Source: Cryobacterium sp. N22
GTDB taxonomy: Bacteria > Actinomycetota > Actinomycetes > Actinomycetales > Microbacteriaceae
Assembly: GCF_002929555.1 (NCBI RefSeq)
Contig: NZ_PJJP01000039.1
Coordinates: 62,001 to 126,000 of the forward strand
Length of the DNA stretch: 64,000 nucleotides
Direction: 5' to 3'
Shown: positions 32,481 through 42,545 of the stretch, piece by piece
Layout: every line of letters starts with the position of its first letter
Position numbering within the stretch: position 1 is the first letter of the stretch
Program-made: the position numbers and the translations under genes
Notes under the pieces: model-generated
What the model saw: the letters and a program-made list of their open reading frames with translations, nothing else
Database searches by the model: none
Told to the model about the DNA's origin: nothing

Positions 32481-32810
32481 TCAGATCGCGAAGCCCAGGG
32501 CTCGCATCATGTCGCGGCCGTCGTCGGTGATCTTCTCGGGACCCCACGGCGGCATCCACACCCAGTTGATGCGGAACTGGTCGACGACGCCGTCCAGCGC
32601 CTCGGCGGTCTGTTCTTCGAGCACATCGGTGAGCGGGCAGCCGGCCGAGGTGAGAGTCATGTGGATGATGAGCGCATCGTTCTCATCGTCCCAGCCGAGG
32701 TCGTAGATGAGACCGAGGTCCACGACATTGATGCCGAGTTCCGGGTCCATGACGTCCTTGAGGGCCTCTTCGATCTCGTCGAAGCGCGCCGGGGTGAGTG
32801 TCGAAACCAT
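32481..32810 (-). CDS. sufT: SufT-type metal-sulfur cluster assembly factor (DUF59/MIP18)
   Basis: 109 residues. LKDVMDPELGINVVDLGLIY and MTLTSAGCPLTDVL are the two DUF59 signatures, the latter with the reactive Cys. WVWMPPWGPEKITDDGRDM is typical of the SufT group. It helps Fe-S clusters reach target proteins. It starts 4 bases after the sufC stop and is the last gene of the suf operon. Confidence 0.94.
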   Translation of the reverse strand: MVSTLTPARFDEIEEALKDVMDPELGINVVDLGLIYDLGWDDENDALIIHMTLTSAGCPLTDVLEEQTAEALDGVVDQFRINWVWMPPWGPEKITDDGRDMMRALGFAI

Positions 32811-32814
32811 GGCT

Positions 32815-33579
<765 letters not shown>

Positions 33580-33649
33580 TTTTCAGTATCTCTTTCGTTG
33601 TCCGCGTGGTGCGGGCTTCAGTGTGTGGGGCCGGATGCGGCGGGGCGCA

Positions 33650-33976
33650 TCAAACGGCGATGGTGACCAGAGGATCGATGAACACGTCGCCGTCGATCAG
33701 GTCGACCTGGTAGACGGGAACGGGCTCGTAGGCCGGCAGGGTCAGGGGACGCCCGGTGCGGAGGGAGAACTTCGAGCCGTGCGCCCAGCACTCGAGCGTG
33801 TCGCCCTCGACGAAACCCTCCGACAGCGAGATGTCACCGTGGGTGCAGGTGTCGCCGATGGCGAAGACGGCGCCGTGGGAGTCGCGGACGACGGCGATGT
33901 TCACGCCGCCGATCTCAACCTTGATGGCCTCGTTGGGTTCGAGCTCGTCGAGCGCACAAATCTTGGTGGACGCCAT
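33650..33976 (-). CDS. Rieske-type ferredoxin (non-heme iron oxygenase ferredoxin subunit-like)
   Basis: 108 residues. The Rieske [2Fe-2S] ligands are CTHGDISLSEG and CWAHGSKFSLRTG (C-x-H ... C-x2-H). It is a small soluble electron carrier of the kind found in aromatic dioxygenases, but here it is embedded between sufD and sufC, an arrangement seen in actinobacterial suf operons. It may supply electrons for cluster assembly or simply be a client; this is inference. sufD ends 2 bases upstream. Confidence 0.93.
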   Translation of the reverse strand: MASTKICALDELEPNEAIKVEIGGVNIAVVRDSHGAVFAIGDTCTHGDISLSEGFVEGDTLECWAHGSKFSLRTGRPLTLPAYEPVPVYQVDLIDGDVFIDPLVTIAV

Positions 33977-33978
33977 GT

Positions 33979-35205
33979 TCAGTTGCCTTCTGTTCCGCGG
34001 AGCTCGTCTTCGATGGCGCCCTGCAGGCGTTCCTCGAGCGGCTTCGATCCAATGTGCTGCACGATTTCGCTGAGGAAGCCGCGTACGACGAGGCGTCGTG
34101 CTTCGATTTCACCGATGCCGCGGGACTGCAGGTAAAACAGCTGCTCGTCGTCGAAGCGACCCGTGGCGCTGGCGTGGCCGGCACCCAGGATGTCGCCGGT
34201 CTCGATCTCCAGGTTGGGGATGGAGTCGGCCCTGGTGCCCTCGGTGAGGACCAGGTTGCGGTTCTGCTCGTAGCTGTCGGTTCCCGGTGCGGTGCGGCCG
34301 ATCAGCACGTCGCCGATCCAGACGGTGCGGGCGCCGGCGCCCTGCAGGGCACCCTTGTAGGTGACCCGGCTGCGGCTGTTCGGCGCGTCGTGGTTGACGT
34401 ACACCTGCTGCTCGAGGTGCTGGCCGGCGTCGGCGAAGTACAGGCCGAACAGCTCGGTGTCGCTGCCCTGACCGGCGAGGTGCACCGACGGGTTGACCCG
34501 CACGATACCGCCGCCGAGGGAGACGACGACGTGCTTGAGGCGGGCGTCGCGGCCGATCGTGGCGAAGTGATTCGCCAGCTGTACGGCGTCGGCGTTCCAT
34601 TCCTGAACCGTCACGACGGTGAGGTTCGCGGATTCGCCCACGATGATCTCGACGTTCTCGGAGAGCCGGGCGTCGCCGGTGTTCTGCAGGATCACGACGG
34701 CCTGGCTGAACGGCCGGGCCTCGATGATGGTGTGCGCGGCCCGGGGTGCGGAGCCGAGGTTCGCCCGGGTGAGAGTGATCTCCTTGGCTTCCTCGCCGCT
34801 GACGGTGATGGCCAGGGCCGTCTCGAAGCTGCTCCAGGCGTTCGCGGCGGCGCGCTCTTCCGGTGCGCCGGCGGTGCCGATGCGGGCATCAGAGCGCTCG
34901 ACCCAGGAGACGTCGACCTCGGCGTGCGACGCGGTGTCGATGTCATAGGCGGAGCCGTCGAGTTCTCCGCCGGTGAGGTCGGTGAACTTCGCGACGGGTG
35001 AGAGCTTCCAGACCGCTTCCCTGCCGGTGACGGCGGGGAAGTCGGCGACGTCGAAGCTCTTGAACCGGGCGGATCTGGTTTGCACGGGGACGAAGCCGAA
35101 GCGTCCGTCCGAGTGCTCCTTGATGCCGTGCTGTTCCGCGGTGGGCAGAGCCTCTGACGAGGTTGGTGAGGACGTGGGTGCTGTTGAAGTCGAGGCGGCG
35201 GACAT
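33979..35205 (-). CDS. sufD: Fe-S cluster assembly protein SufD
   Basis: 408 residues. The C-terminal two thirds form the SufB/D beta-helix core, with conserved TGRFDDEQLFYLQSRGIGEIEARRL (read as GRFDDEQLFYLQSRGIGE) and VRGFLSEIVQHI. The N-terminal 100 residues are helical and acidic. With SufB and SufC it forms the SufBC2D scaffold. It starts directly after the sufB stop with no gap, so translation is likely coupled. Confidence 0.96.
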   Translation of the reverse strand: MSAASTSTAPTSSPTSSEALPTAEQHGIKEHSDGRFGFVPVQTRSARFKSFDVADFPAVTGREAVWKLSPVAKFTDLTGGELDGSAYDIDTASHAEVDVSWVERSDARIGTAGAPEERAAANAWSSFETALAITVSGEEAKEITLTRANLGSAPRAAHTIIEARPFSQAVVILQNTGDARLSENVEIIVGESANLTVVTVQEWNADAVQLANHFATIGRDARLKHVVVSLGGGIVRVNPSVHLAGQGSDTELFGLYFADAGQHLEQQVYVNHDAPNSRSRVTYKGALQGAGARTVWIGDVLIGRTAPGTDSYEQNRNLVLTEGTRADSIPNLEIETGDILGAGHASATGRFDDEQLFYLQSRGIGEIEARRLVVRGFLSEIVQHIGSKPLEERLQGAIEDELRGTEGN

Positions 35206-36624
35206 TTAGCCGACGGATCCTTCCATGCCCATTTCAATGAGCTTGTTGAGTTCGAGGGCGTACTCCATCGGGAGCTCCCTGGCGATCGGTTCGATGAAGC
35301 CGCGCACGATCATGGCCATGGCTTCGTCTTCGGGCATGCCGCGGCTCATCAGGTAGAAGAGCTGCTCTTCGCTGACCCGCGAGACGGTGGCCTCGTGGCC
35401 GAGCTGTACGTCGTCGACCCGGATGTCGATGGCCGGGTAGGTGTCCGAGCGCGACTGGGTGTCCACCAGCAGGGCGTCGCAGCGCACGGTGTTGGCGGAG
35501 TGGTGCGCCGTGGCATCCACTCGTACCTCGCCGCGGTAGCCGGCGCGGCCGCCACCGCGGGCGATCGACTTGGAGACGATCGAGGACTGGGTGTACGGGG
35601 CCATGTGGATCATCTTGGCGCCGGCATCCTGGTGCTGGCCGGGGCCGGCGAAGGCCACGGACAGGGTCTCGCCCTTGGCGTGCTCCCCCATCAGGTAGAT
35701 CGACGGGTACTTCATGGTGACCTTGGAGCCGATGTTGCCGTCGATCCACTCCATGGTGGCGCCCTCGGCGGCCGTGGCGCGCTTGGTGACCAGGTTGTAG
35801 ACGTTGTTCGACCAGTTCTGGATCGTCGTGTAACGCACGCGGGCGTTCTTCTTCACGATGATCTCCACCACGGCGGAGTGCAGCGAGTCCGACTTGTAGA
35901 TCGGTGCGGTGCAGCCTTCGATGTAGTGCACGTAGCTGCCCTCGTCGGCGATGATCAGCGTGCGCTCGAACTGGCCCATGTTCTCGGTGTTGATCCGGAA
36001 GTAGGCCTGCAAGGGGATCTCCACGTGCACGCCGGGCGGCACGTAGACGAACGAGCCGCCGGACCACACGGAGGTGTTCAGTGCGGCGAACTTGTTGTCG
36101 CCGGACGGGATGACACTGCCGAAGTACTCCTCGAAGAACTCCGGGTGCTCCTTGAGCGCCGTGTCGGTGTCCATGAAGATGACGCCCTGAGCTTCGAGTT
36201 CCTCGTTGATCTGGTGGTAGACCACCTCGGACTCGTACTGCGCGGCGACGCCGGAAACCAGGCGCATGCGCTCAGCCTCGGGGATGCCGAGCTTCTCGTA
36301 GGTGTTCTTGATGTCGTCGGGCAGGTCTTCCCAGGTCTGGGCCTGCTTCTCGGTGGACCGCACAAAGTACTTGATGTTGTCGAAGTCGATCTCGGAGAGG
36401 TCTGCTCCCCAGGTCGGCATCGGCTTGCGCTCGAAGAGCGCCAGGGCCTTCAGCCGGCGTTCGAGCATCCAGGCCGGTTCCTTCTTGAGGTTCGAAATGT
36501 CGGTGACAACCTCGGGCGAGATACCGCGGCGGGCGGAGGCGCCGGCGGCGTCGGAATCGGACCAGCCGAATTCGTAGACCCCCAGCCCGTCAAGCTCGGG
36601 TCGGTTCAGCAATACGTCAGACAT
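35206..36624 (-). CDS. sufB: Fe-S cluster assembly protein SufB
   Basis: 472 residues from the ATG at 36624, chosen because AGAAGAGG lies just upstream; a longer frame start is possible but lacks a ribosome binding site. Conserved SufB segments include [38 protein letters not shown] (with the cluster-linked Cys) and [18 protein letters not shown]. SufB is the scaffold on which clusters form. It is the first gene of the operon; no SufR-type regulator gene precedes it. Confidence 0.97.
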   Translation of the reverse strand: MSDVLLNRPELDGLGVYEFGWSDSDAAGASARRGISPEVVTDISNLKKEPAWMLERRLKALALFERKPMPTWGADLSEIDFDNIKYFVRSTEKQAQTWEDLPDDIKNTYEKLGIPEAERMRLVSGVAAQYESEVVYHQINEELEAQGVIFMDTDTALKEHPEFFEEYFGSVIPSGDNKFAALNTSVWSGGSFVYVPPGVHVEIPLQAYFRINTENMGQFERTLIIADEGSYVHYIEGCTAPIYKSDSLHSAVVEIIVKKNARVRYTTIQNWSNNVYNLVTKRATAAEGATMEWIDGNIGSKVTMKYPSIYLMGEHAKGETLSVAFAGPGQHQDAGAKMIHMAPYTQSSIVSKSIARGGGRAGYRGEVRVDATAHHSANTVRCDALLVDTQSRSDTYPAIDIRVDDVQLGHEATVSRVSEEQLFYLMSRGMPEDEAMAMIVRGFIEPIARELPMEYALELNKLIEMGMEGSVG

Positions 36625-36692
36625 CTTTACCTCTTCTCCTACCCACATCAACCCGGATATCAGTCCGGTCATTCCCGAGCCGGGTGCGTCGC

Positions 36693-36708
36693 CCGACCGT
36701 TTGGTCGG
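36693..36708. promoter_or_regulatory. Operator-like palindrome upstream of sufB
   Basis: CCGACC-GTTT-GGTCGG, a perfect 6-bp inverted repeat with a 4-base centre, 69-84 bases before the sufB start. The shape resembles TetR- or Rrf2-class operators. The rest of the 285-base gap between sufB and ctaA holds no gene I can see. Confidence 0.4.
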
Positions 36709-36909
36709 ACGTGCACGCCCGGTGCGCGCGTGAGTTGTGTGGATGGCTACGTTGCGTACCTAAGATGAACAGGGCCGGTCGTGTCGCGTTGTACGAATGA
36801 ACGTCGCGCACACGGAGCCCGTGAAACACCTAATTCTACAGGCTAGTGATCGCATTAGTAGTGCGCCCGGCGTATTCACATACGCGCGCACCAGCAGGGA
36901 GCAGAACCC

Positions 36910-37851
36910 GTGAACCGGATTATCCAATGGTTGCCCACCCAAGTGGACCGTCGCTTGAGGGTGCTCGGCTGGGTTTACCTCGCCGCTCAGATTTTCCTGG
37001 TCGGCACGGGAGGCCTCGTCCGCCTCACCAGCTCCGGCCTGGGCTGCCCCACCTGGCCCAAGTGCACGGCCGACTCGATCGTGAACACGCCGGAGATGGG
37101 CATCCACGGCGTCATCGAGTTCGGCAACCGTCTGCTCGGTGTCCTGCTCGGCCTGGTGGCGATCGCCGCGTTCGTTGCGGTGCTGCGGATGCGTCGCAGC
37201 CGGCCAGACCTGTTCACCCTGACCCTGCTGGCCGGTTTGGGCATCCCGGCGCAGGCCGTGATCGGCGGCGTCAGCGTGCTGACCCAGTTGAACCCGTATG
37301 TCGTCGGCATCCACTTCGTGATCTCCGTCGGCCTGGTCGGCCTCTGCACGGCGTTCGTGTACAGGCTGTACACGGCGCCAGGGCCGCGCGAGCGGGTCGT
37401 GCCGCTGGGCTTCCTGATCGTGACCCACCTCACCAGCGTCGCCGTGGCGGTCACCATCGCCGTCGGCATCCTCACCACCGGCTCCGGTCCGCACGCCGGC
37501 GACGCGGACGCGCCCCGCAACGGGCTGGACTCGGAGCTGCTGCAGCACATCCACAGCTGGCCCGCCTACGTGACCGTGGTCCTGACCCTCGTCCTCGTCG
37601 TCTGGGCCGTCACCCGGCGCCTACCGGTGCGCCGGTGGGTTGTGCTGCTCCTCGCGGTCGAACTCGCGCAGACCGCGGTCGGCCTCATCCAGGCGAACCT
37701 GGGCCTGCCGGCCCTGCTCGTGGGCATCCACATGGTGCTGGCCTGCGTGCTCGCTTCGGCGATGACCGCCCTGATCCTGAACCTCAAGCAGCCCGTGATG
37801 TCGGACGCTCCCCCGGCGCCGCAAGCTCCCGCGGAGTCCCTCGCCCGCTGA
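36910..37851 (+). CDS. ctaA: Heme A synthase (CtaA/COX15)
   Basis: 313 residues from GTG behind AGGGAGC. About eight membrane helices in two four-helix halves. The heme-binding His residues are in GIHGVIEFGNRLLG, GIHFVISVGL, HIHSWPAY and GIHMVLA. A Cys pair in the first outside loop (LGCPTWPKC) is typical of the Bacillus/actinobacterial type. It oxidises the C8 methyl of heme O to make heme A for aa3 oxidase. It is convergent with ctaB; the last 20 residues are a Pro/Ala tail. Confidence 0.96.
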   Translation: MNRIIQWLPTQVDRRLRVLGWVYLAAQIFLVGTGGLVRLTSSGLGCPTWPKCTADSIVNTPEMGIHGVIEFGNRLLGVLLGLVAIAAFVAVLRMRRSRPDLFTLTLLAGLGIPAQAVIGGVSVLTQLNPYVVGIHFVISVGLVGLCTAFVYRLYTAPGPRERVVPLGFLIVTHLTSVAVAVTIAVGILTTGSGPHAGDADAPRNGLDSELLQHIHSWPAYVTVVLTLVLVVWAVTRRLPVRRWVVLLLAVELAQTAVGLIQANLGLPALLVGIHMVLACVLASAMTALILNLKQPVMSDAPPAPQAPAESLAR

Positions 37852-37890
37852 CCCGCGCCGCTCACCCGCTCCCCTGCGCTCAAGCACCCT

Positions 37891-37952
37891 CGCGAGAGCG
37901 GTGAAACGGTCACCTCAGCGCGCTCGAAGCAGCCACATCACCGCTTTCGCGG
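37891..37952. repeat. 62-bp palindromic repeat, copy 1
   Basis: The ends CGCGAGAGCGGTGA and TCACCGCTTTCGCGG are inverted complements with one mismatch. The middle holds GTGAAACGGTCACCTC. It is identical to copy 2 at all but one base (C/T at 37921+73). It lies between the convergent ctaA and ctaB genes. Confidence 0.92.
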
Positions 37953-37963
37953 TAGCCCCATTC

Positions 37964-38025
37964 CGCGAGAGCGGTGAAACGGTCACCTCAGCGTGCTCGA
38001 AGCAGCCACATCACCGCTTTCGCGG
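37964..38025. repeat. 62-bp palindromic repeat, copy 2
   Basis: Second copy, same orientation, 73 bp after the first with an 11-base spacer. The unit could fold as one hairpin, and the pair could also fold with each other. It is REP/BIME-like in form. Confidence 0.92.
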
Positions 38026-38077
38026 CAGGCGGGCACCGAGCGAGAGAGCACGGGGCCCGGCTCGGCGCTGGGTCCGG

Positions 38078-39028
38078 CTAGAAGGGCAGCAGCGGGTCGA
38101 CACCCACGGCGACGAAGACCAGGGTGAGGTACGCGATCGAACCGTGGAACACCCGCATCGGCGACACGTGCTCGTGGCGGATGGCGAGGTTGTAGAGGCG
38201 GTGGGTCTCGTAGATGAACCAGGCGCCGGAGCCGACCGCGACCAGGGTGTAGACCAGCCCCATGCCGGCGATGGGCACCAGTAGCAGCGAACACGCCACC
38301 GTGGCCCAGGCGTAGAGGATGACCTGAAGGCCCACCTGCGCGCGTCCACGCACCACTGACAACATGGGCACGCCGGCGGCCTGGTAGTCGTCGCGGTACT
38401 TCATCGACAGCGGCCAGTAGTGCGGCGGGGTCCAGAGGAAAATGATCATGAACAGGATGAACGGCGGCCAGGACAGGTCACCGGTCACGGCGGCCCAGCC
38501 GATCAGCACGGGCATGCAGCCGGCGACACCGCCCCAGACGATGTTCTGCGCGGTGCGGCGCTTGAGGATCATCGTGTAGAAGACGACGTAGAGCAGGATG
38601 GCGCCCAGCGACAGCGCTGCGGCGACCCAGTTGGTGAACAGGGCCAGCCAGGCGATCGAGATGCCGCCCAGAACCCACGCGAACACCAGGGCCTGCCGGT
38701 CGGTGAGTTCCCCGGTGACCAGCGGCCGACCCTGGGTGCGGTTCATCAGGCGGTCGATGTCACGGTCGAGGTAGCAGTTGAATGCGCCGGCCGAGCCGGC
38801 ACTGAGCGCACCGCCGATGAGCGTGGCGAGTACCAGCCACAGGTCCGGGATGCCCCCGGTTGCCAGGATCATCGTCGGGGCCGTCACCACGAGTAACAAT
38901 TCGACGACACGCGGCTTGGTCAGCGAAACGTACGCACGGATGGTGTTCCGGATCCGTTCGTTACGATCCGTCACCCCCTGTTCGCGGGGGTTCTCGGCCA
39001 TCTCGGGTGCTTCTCGTGCGCTTCGCAT
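38078..39028 (-). CDS. ctaB: Protoheme IX farnesyltransferase (heme O synthase)
   Basis: 316 residues with about nine membrane helices. The prenyl-diphosphate/magnesium motif [15 protein letters not shown] and the second conserved region [12 protein letters not shown] (with [11 protein letters not shown]) are the UbiA-family CtaB signatures. It attaches farnesyl to heme B, the step before CtaA. The first 30 residues are charged and cytoplasmic; an internal ATG (MAENPREQ) is an alternative start. TAGAAT lies 9 bases before the ATG. Confidence 0.96.
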   Translation of the reverse strand: MRSAREAPEMAENPREQGVTDRNERIRNTIRAYVSLTKPRVVELLLVVTAPTMILATGGIPDLWLVLATLIGGALSAGSAGAFNCYLDRDIDRLMNRTQGRPLVTGELTDRQALVFAWVLGGISIAWLALFTNWVAAALSLGAILLYVVFYTMILKRRTAQNIVWGGVAGCMPVLIGWAAVTGDLSWPPFILFMIIFLWTPPHYWPLSMKYRDDYQAAGVPMLSVVRGRAQVGLQVILYAWATVACSLLLVPIAGMGLVYTLVAVGSGAWFIYETHRLYNLAIRHEHVSPMRVFHGSIAYLTLVFVAVGVDPLLPF

Positions 39029-39037
39029 ATTGCCGCA

Positions 39038-39043
39038 ATTCTA
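39038..39043 (-). promoter_or_regulatory. Candidate -10 of ctaB
   Basis: TAGAAT on the minus strand, 9 bases before the ATG at 39028, with no ribosome binding site, so a nearly leaderless mRNA. Confidence 0.4.
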
Positions 39044-39128
39044 GATCATTTCGCCGCCTCTCACTCCCGGCTCGCGTGTGCGACACCGCCGCAATACTCG
39101 CGAAACAACGTCAACAAGCCGGGGTCCG

Positions 39129-39134
39129 TATACT
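39129..39134 (+). promoter_or_regulatory. Candidate -10 of the tkt operon
   Basis: TATACT, a near-consensus -10, 161 bases before the tkt start. The -35 is not clear (AACGTC region). The 267-base gap between ctaB and tkt holds no further gene I can see. Confidence 0.4.
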
Positions 39135-39295
39135 TGAAACGCTCGCCAATCTGAGGTGCATGCATCCGTGAGCCACCTGATACGGGCACTCTCCGGCGCA
39201 CCTCGATGCCGATAACGACGTCGGCGGGCAAACACTCTCCAGCGGCGCGGGATAAACACGTGCCGCCTTTGACGGATTCAGAAGGGTCAGTTCAC

Positions 39296-41389
39296 GTGGC
39301 AGCATTGCAGTGGGATTCCATCGACAACAGGGCAGTTGACACCGCCCGCATCCTCGCGGCCGATGCCGTGGAAAAGGTCGGGAACGGCCACCCGGGTACC
39401 GCCATGAGCCTTGCTCCGGCGGCGTACCTGCTGTTCCAGAAGGTGATGCGTCGCGATCCCGCTGACAACGAGTGGATCGGCCGTGACCGGTTCGTCCTCT
39501 CGGTTGGCCACAGCTCACTCACCCAGTACGTGCAGTTGTACCTCGGCGGCTACGGCCTCGAGCTCGACGACCTCAAGGCCCTGCGCACCTGGGGCTCCAA
39601 GACCCCCGGCCACCCCGAATACGGCCACACCGACGGCGTCGAGATCACCACGGGCCCGCTCGGCCAGGGACTCGCCTCCGCCGTGGGCTTCGCGTACGCC
39701 GCGCGCTTCGAACGCGGCCTGTTCGATCCCGAGGCCGCTGTCGGCACCAGCCCGTTCGACCAGTTCGTCTACGTCATCGCCGGCGACGGCGACCTGCAGG
39801 AGGGCATCACCTCCGAGGCGTCCTCGCTCGCCGGACACCAGCAGCTCGGCAACCTCATCGCGATCTACGACTCCAACCAGATCTCGATCGAGGACGACAC
39901 CAACATCGCCTTCACCGAGGATGTCGCGGCCCGCTACGACGCGTACCACTGGCACGTGCAGACGGTGGACTGGAAGCAGACCGGCGAGTACGTCGAAGAC
40001 GTCGCCGCCCTCAACGACGCCATCGAGGCGGCCAAGGCCGTCACCGACAAGCCGTCGCTGATCATCCTCAAGACCATCATCGGCTGGCCGAGCCCGAAGA
40101 AGCAGAACACCGGCAAGATCCACGGCTCCGCCCTCGGCGCCGAGGAACTCGCCGGCGTGAAGGAAATCCTCGGCTTCGACCCCGAGAAGTCCTTCGAGGT
40201 ATCCGACGAGGTCATCGCGCACACCCGCAAGGCCCTCGACCGTGGCGCCGAGCAGCACGCGGAGTGGAACGTGCGTTTCGACGCGTGGGCCGCAGCGAAC
40301 CCCGAGCGCAAGATCCTGCTCGACCGCATCCTCTCCGGCGACCTGCCCGACGGCGTCGAGGCGGCCCTGCCCGTCTTCGAGGCCGGCACCGAGGTCTCCA
40401 CCCGTGCGTCGTCCGGCAAGGTGCTCAACGCGCTCGGCCCGGTCATCCCGGAACTGTGGGGCGGCTCCGCCGACCTCGCCGAGTCGAACAACACCACCAT
40501 CAGTAACTCCGCCTCCTTCATCCCCAGCGAGCACTCCACGGGTGAATGGACCGGTAACAAGTACGGCCGCGTCCTGCACTTCGGCATCCGCGAGCACGCG
40601 ATGGCCGCCATCCTCAACGGCATCGTGCTGCACGGCAACACCCGCCCGTTCGGTGGCACGTTCCTGATCTTCAGCGACTACATGCGCCCCGCGGTGCGGT
40701 TGGCCGCGCTCATGAAGGCACCGTCGATCTTCGTCTGGACGCACGACTCCGTCGCCCTCGGCGAGGACGGCCCCACCCACCAGCCGATCGAACAGCTTGC
40801 GTCGCTCCGCGCCATCCCCGGACTCGACGTGGTGCGCCCCGGCGACGCCAACGAGGTGTCCTGGGCCTGGAAGACGATCCTCGAGCGTCGCAACGGCCCG
40901 GCCGGGATCGTCCTGACCCGCCAGAACATCCCGGTGTTCGAGCGTGGAGACGGCGACGCGACCGGCGAGACCTTCGCCTCGGCCAAGAACGTCGCCAAGG
41001 GCGCCTACGTGCTCGCCGAAGCACCGAACGGCACCCCGGACGTCATCCTGATCGCGACCGGCTCCGAGGTACAGCTCGCCGTGGCCGCCCGCGAGACGCT
41101 GAAGGCGGACGGCATCAACGCCCGCGTCGTCTCTGTGCCGAGCCTGGAGTGGTTCGAGGAGCAGTCCGCCGAGTACCGCGAGTCCGTTCTGCCCAAGGCG
41201 ATCACCGCCCGGGTATCGGTTGAGGCCGGAATCGCGTTGACCTGGAACAAGTACGTCGGCGACCGCGGCCGCAGCGTCTCGATCGAGCACTTCGGTGCCT
41301 CGGCCGACTACAAGACCCTGTTCCGCGAATTCGGCATCACGACAGAAGCCGTTGTGGCCGCCGCCAAAGAATCCCTCGCCGCGCTCTGA
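39296..41389 (+). CDS. tkt: Transketolase
   Basis: 697 residues from the GTG at 39296, chosen because AGAAGGG lies upstream and the protein then begins at the family's usual point; in-frame codons further upstream are unsupported. The thiamine diphosphate motif is GDGDLQEGITSEASSLAG with DSNQISIEDDT. Substrate residues include GNGHPGTAMSLAP and HFGIREHAMAAI. It exchanges two-carbon units between pentose phosphates, fructose-6-P and glyceraldehyde-3-P. It is the first gene of a six-gene pentose-phosphate operon. Confidence 0.97.
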   Translation: MAALQWDSIDNRAVDTARILAADAVEKVGNGHPGTAMSLAPAAYLLFQKVMRRDPADNEWIGRDRFVLSVGHSSLTQYVQLYLGGYGLELDDLKALRTWGSKTPGHPEYGHTDGVEITTGPLGQGLASAVGFAYAARFERGLFDPEAAVGTSPFDQFVYVIAGDGDLQEGITSEASSLAGHQQLGNLIAIYDSNQISIEDDTNIAFTEDVAARYDAYHWHVQTVDWKQTGEYVEDVAALNDAIEAAKAVTDKPSLIILKTIIGWPSPKKQNTGKIHGSALGAEELAGVKEILGFDPEKSFEVSDEVIAHTRKALDRGAEQHAEWNVRFDAWAAANPERKILLDRILSGDLPDGVEAALPVFEAGTEVSTRASSGKVLNALGPVIPELWGGSADLAESNNTTISNSASFIPSEHSTGEWTGNKYGRVLHFGIREHAMAAILNGIVLHGNTRPFGGTFLIFSDYMRPAVRLAALMKAPSIFVWTHDSVALGEDGPTHQPIEQLASLRAIPGLDVVRPGDANEVSWAWKTILERRNGPAGIVLTRQNIPVFERGDGDATGETFASAKNVAKGAYVLAEAPNGTPDVILIATGSEVQLAVAARETLKADGINARVVSVPSLEWFEEQSAEYRESVLPKAITARVSVEAGIALTWNKYVGDRGRSVSIEHFGASADYKTLFREFGITTEAVVAAAKESLAAL

Positions 41390-41432
41390 GCGCGACACCT
41401 ACTAGCGCAGCATTCAAGGAGATTTGATTTTC

Positions 41433-42545
41433 ATGACTGAAACAACCCCCACCGCCGCACTCTCGGCCGCCGGCGTCAGCATCTGGCTCGATGACCTGTC
41501 CCGCCAGCGCATCCAGTCCGGCGGACTGAAGACGCTCATCGAAGAGAAGAACGTCGTCGGCGTCACCACCAACCCGACGATCTTCGCCGGCGCGCTGAGC
41601 AAGGGCGAGGCGTACGCCTCCCAGGTGGCCACCCTGGCCGCCGCCGGCACCACCGTCACCGACGCCGTGTTCGAGATCACCACGGATGACGTCGCCGCAG
41701 CCTGCGACATCTTCCGCCCGATCTACGACGCCAGCAAGGGTTTCGACGGCCGCGTCTCGATCGAGGTCGAGCCCGGCTTCGCCCACGACGCCGAGAAGAC
41801 CCTCGCCCAGGCTCAGCAGCTCTGGAACAAGGTCAACCGCCCCAACGCGATGATCAAGATCCCCGCGACCATCGAAGGCCTCGAGGCGATCACCGAGACC
41901 ATTGCCCTGGGCATCAGCGTCAACGTCACCCTGATCTTCAGCCTCGAGCGGTACCGCGCTGTCATCAACGCCTACCTCAGCGGCCTGGAGAAGGCCAAGG
42001 CGGCCGGCATCGACCTGTCGACGATCCACTCCGTTGCGTCCTTCTTCGTGTCGCGTGTCGACACCGAGATCGACAAGCGCCTCGCGGCCGTCGGCACCGA
42101 TGAGGCGCTGGCCCTGCAGAGCAAGGCCGGCGTCGCCAACGCCCAGCTGGCCTACCAGGTCTTCGAGCAGTCCTTCACGACCGAGCGTGCCTCCGGGCTC
42201 CTCGCGGCCGGCGCCAACAAGCAGCGTCCGCTCTGGGCCTCCACCGGCGTCAAGTCGGCCGACCTGCCCGACACCCTGTACGTGACCGAACTGGTCGCCC
42301 CCGAGGTTGTCAACACCATGCCGGAGAAGACCCTCGAGGCCACCTTCGACCACGGCGTCATCGTCGAAGGCGCCGTCACCGGCTCCTACGATGCCGCCAA
42401 CGCCGTGCTCGACGCGATCGCCGCGCAGGGTGTCTCCTACGACGACGTGACCCGCGTCCTCGAAGAGGAAGGCGTCTCGAAGTTCATCATCTCTTGGAAC
42501 GAACTCCTGGACACCGTCACGGCGGCGCTCAAGGCCGCTAAGTGA
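41433..42545 (+). CDS. tal: Transaldolase
   Basis: 370 residues from ATG with AAGGAG 12 bases upstream. The actinobacterial class-I enzyme begins [16 protein letters not shown] and has the Schiff-base Lys in [13 protein letters not shown], then [12 protein letters not shown] and [15 protein letters not shown]. It moves a dihydroxyacetone unit between sugar phosphates. Its stop overlaps the pgi GTG by 4 bases. Confidence 0.97.
   Translation: MTETTPTAALSAAGVSIWLDDLSRQRIQSGGLKTLIEEKNVVGVTTNPTIFAGALSKGEAYASQVATLAAAGTTVTDAVFEITTDDVAAACDIFRPIYDASKGFDGRVSIEVEPGFAHDAEKTLAQAQQLWNKVNRPNAMIKIPATIEGLEAITETIALGISVNVTLIFSLERYRAVINAYLSGLEKAKAAGIDLSTIHSVASFFVSRVDTEIDKRLAAVGTDEALALQSKAGVANAQLAYQVFEQSFTTERASGLLAAGANKQRPLWASTGVKSADLPDTLYVTELVAPEVVNTMPEKTLEATFDHGVIVEGAVTGSYDAANAVLDAIAAQGVSYDDVTRVLEEEGVSKFIISWNELLDTVTAALKAAK

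Noticed and set aside
37891..38025. Repeats between ctaA and ctaB as a small CRISPR array
   Set aside because: Only two 62-bp units with one 11-base spacer, palindromic internally, and no cas genes nearby.
39515..41398. A 627-codon open frame antisense to transketolase
   Set aside because: It mirrors the codon bias of tkt (high GC keeps the complementary frame open), has no known domain and no ribosome binding site. The same holds for the long antisense frames over zwf, sufB, dnaE2 and uvrA.
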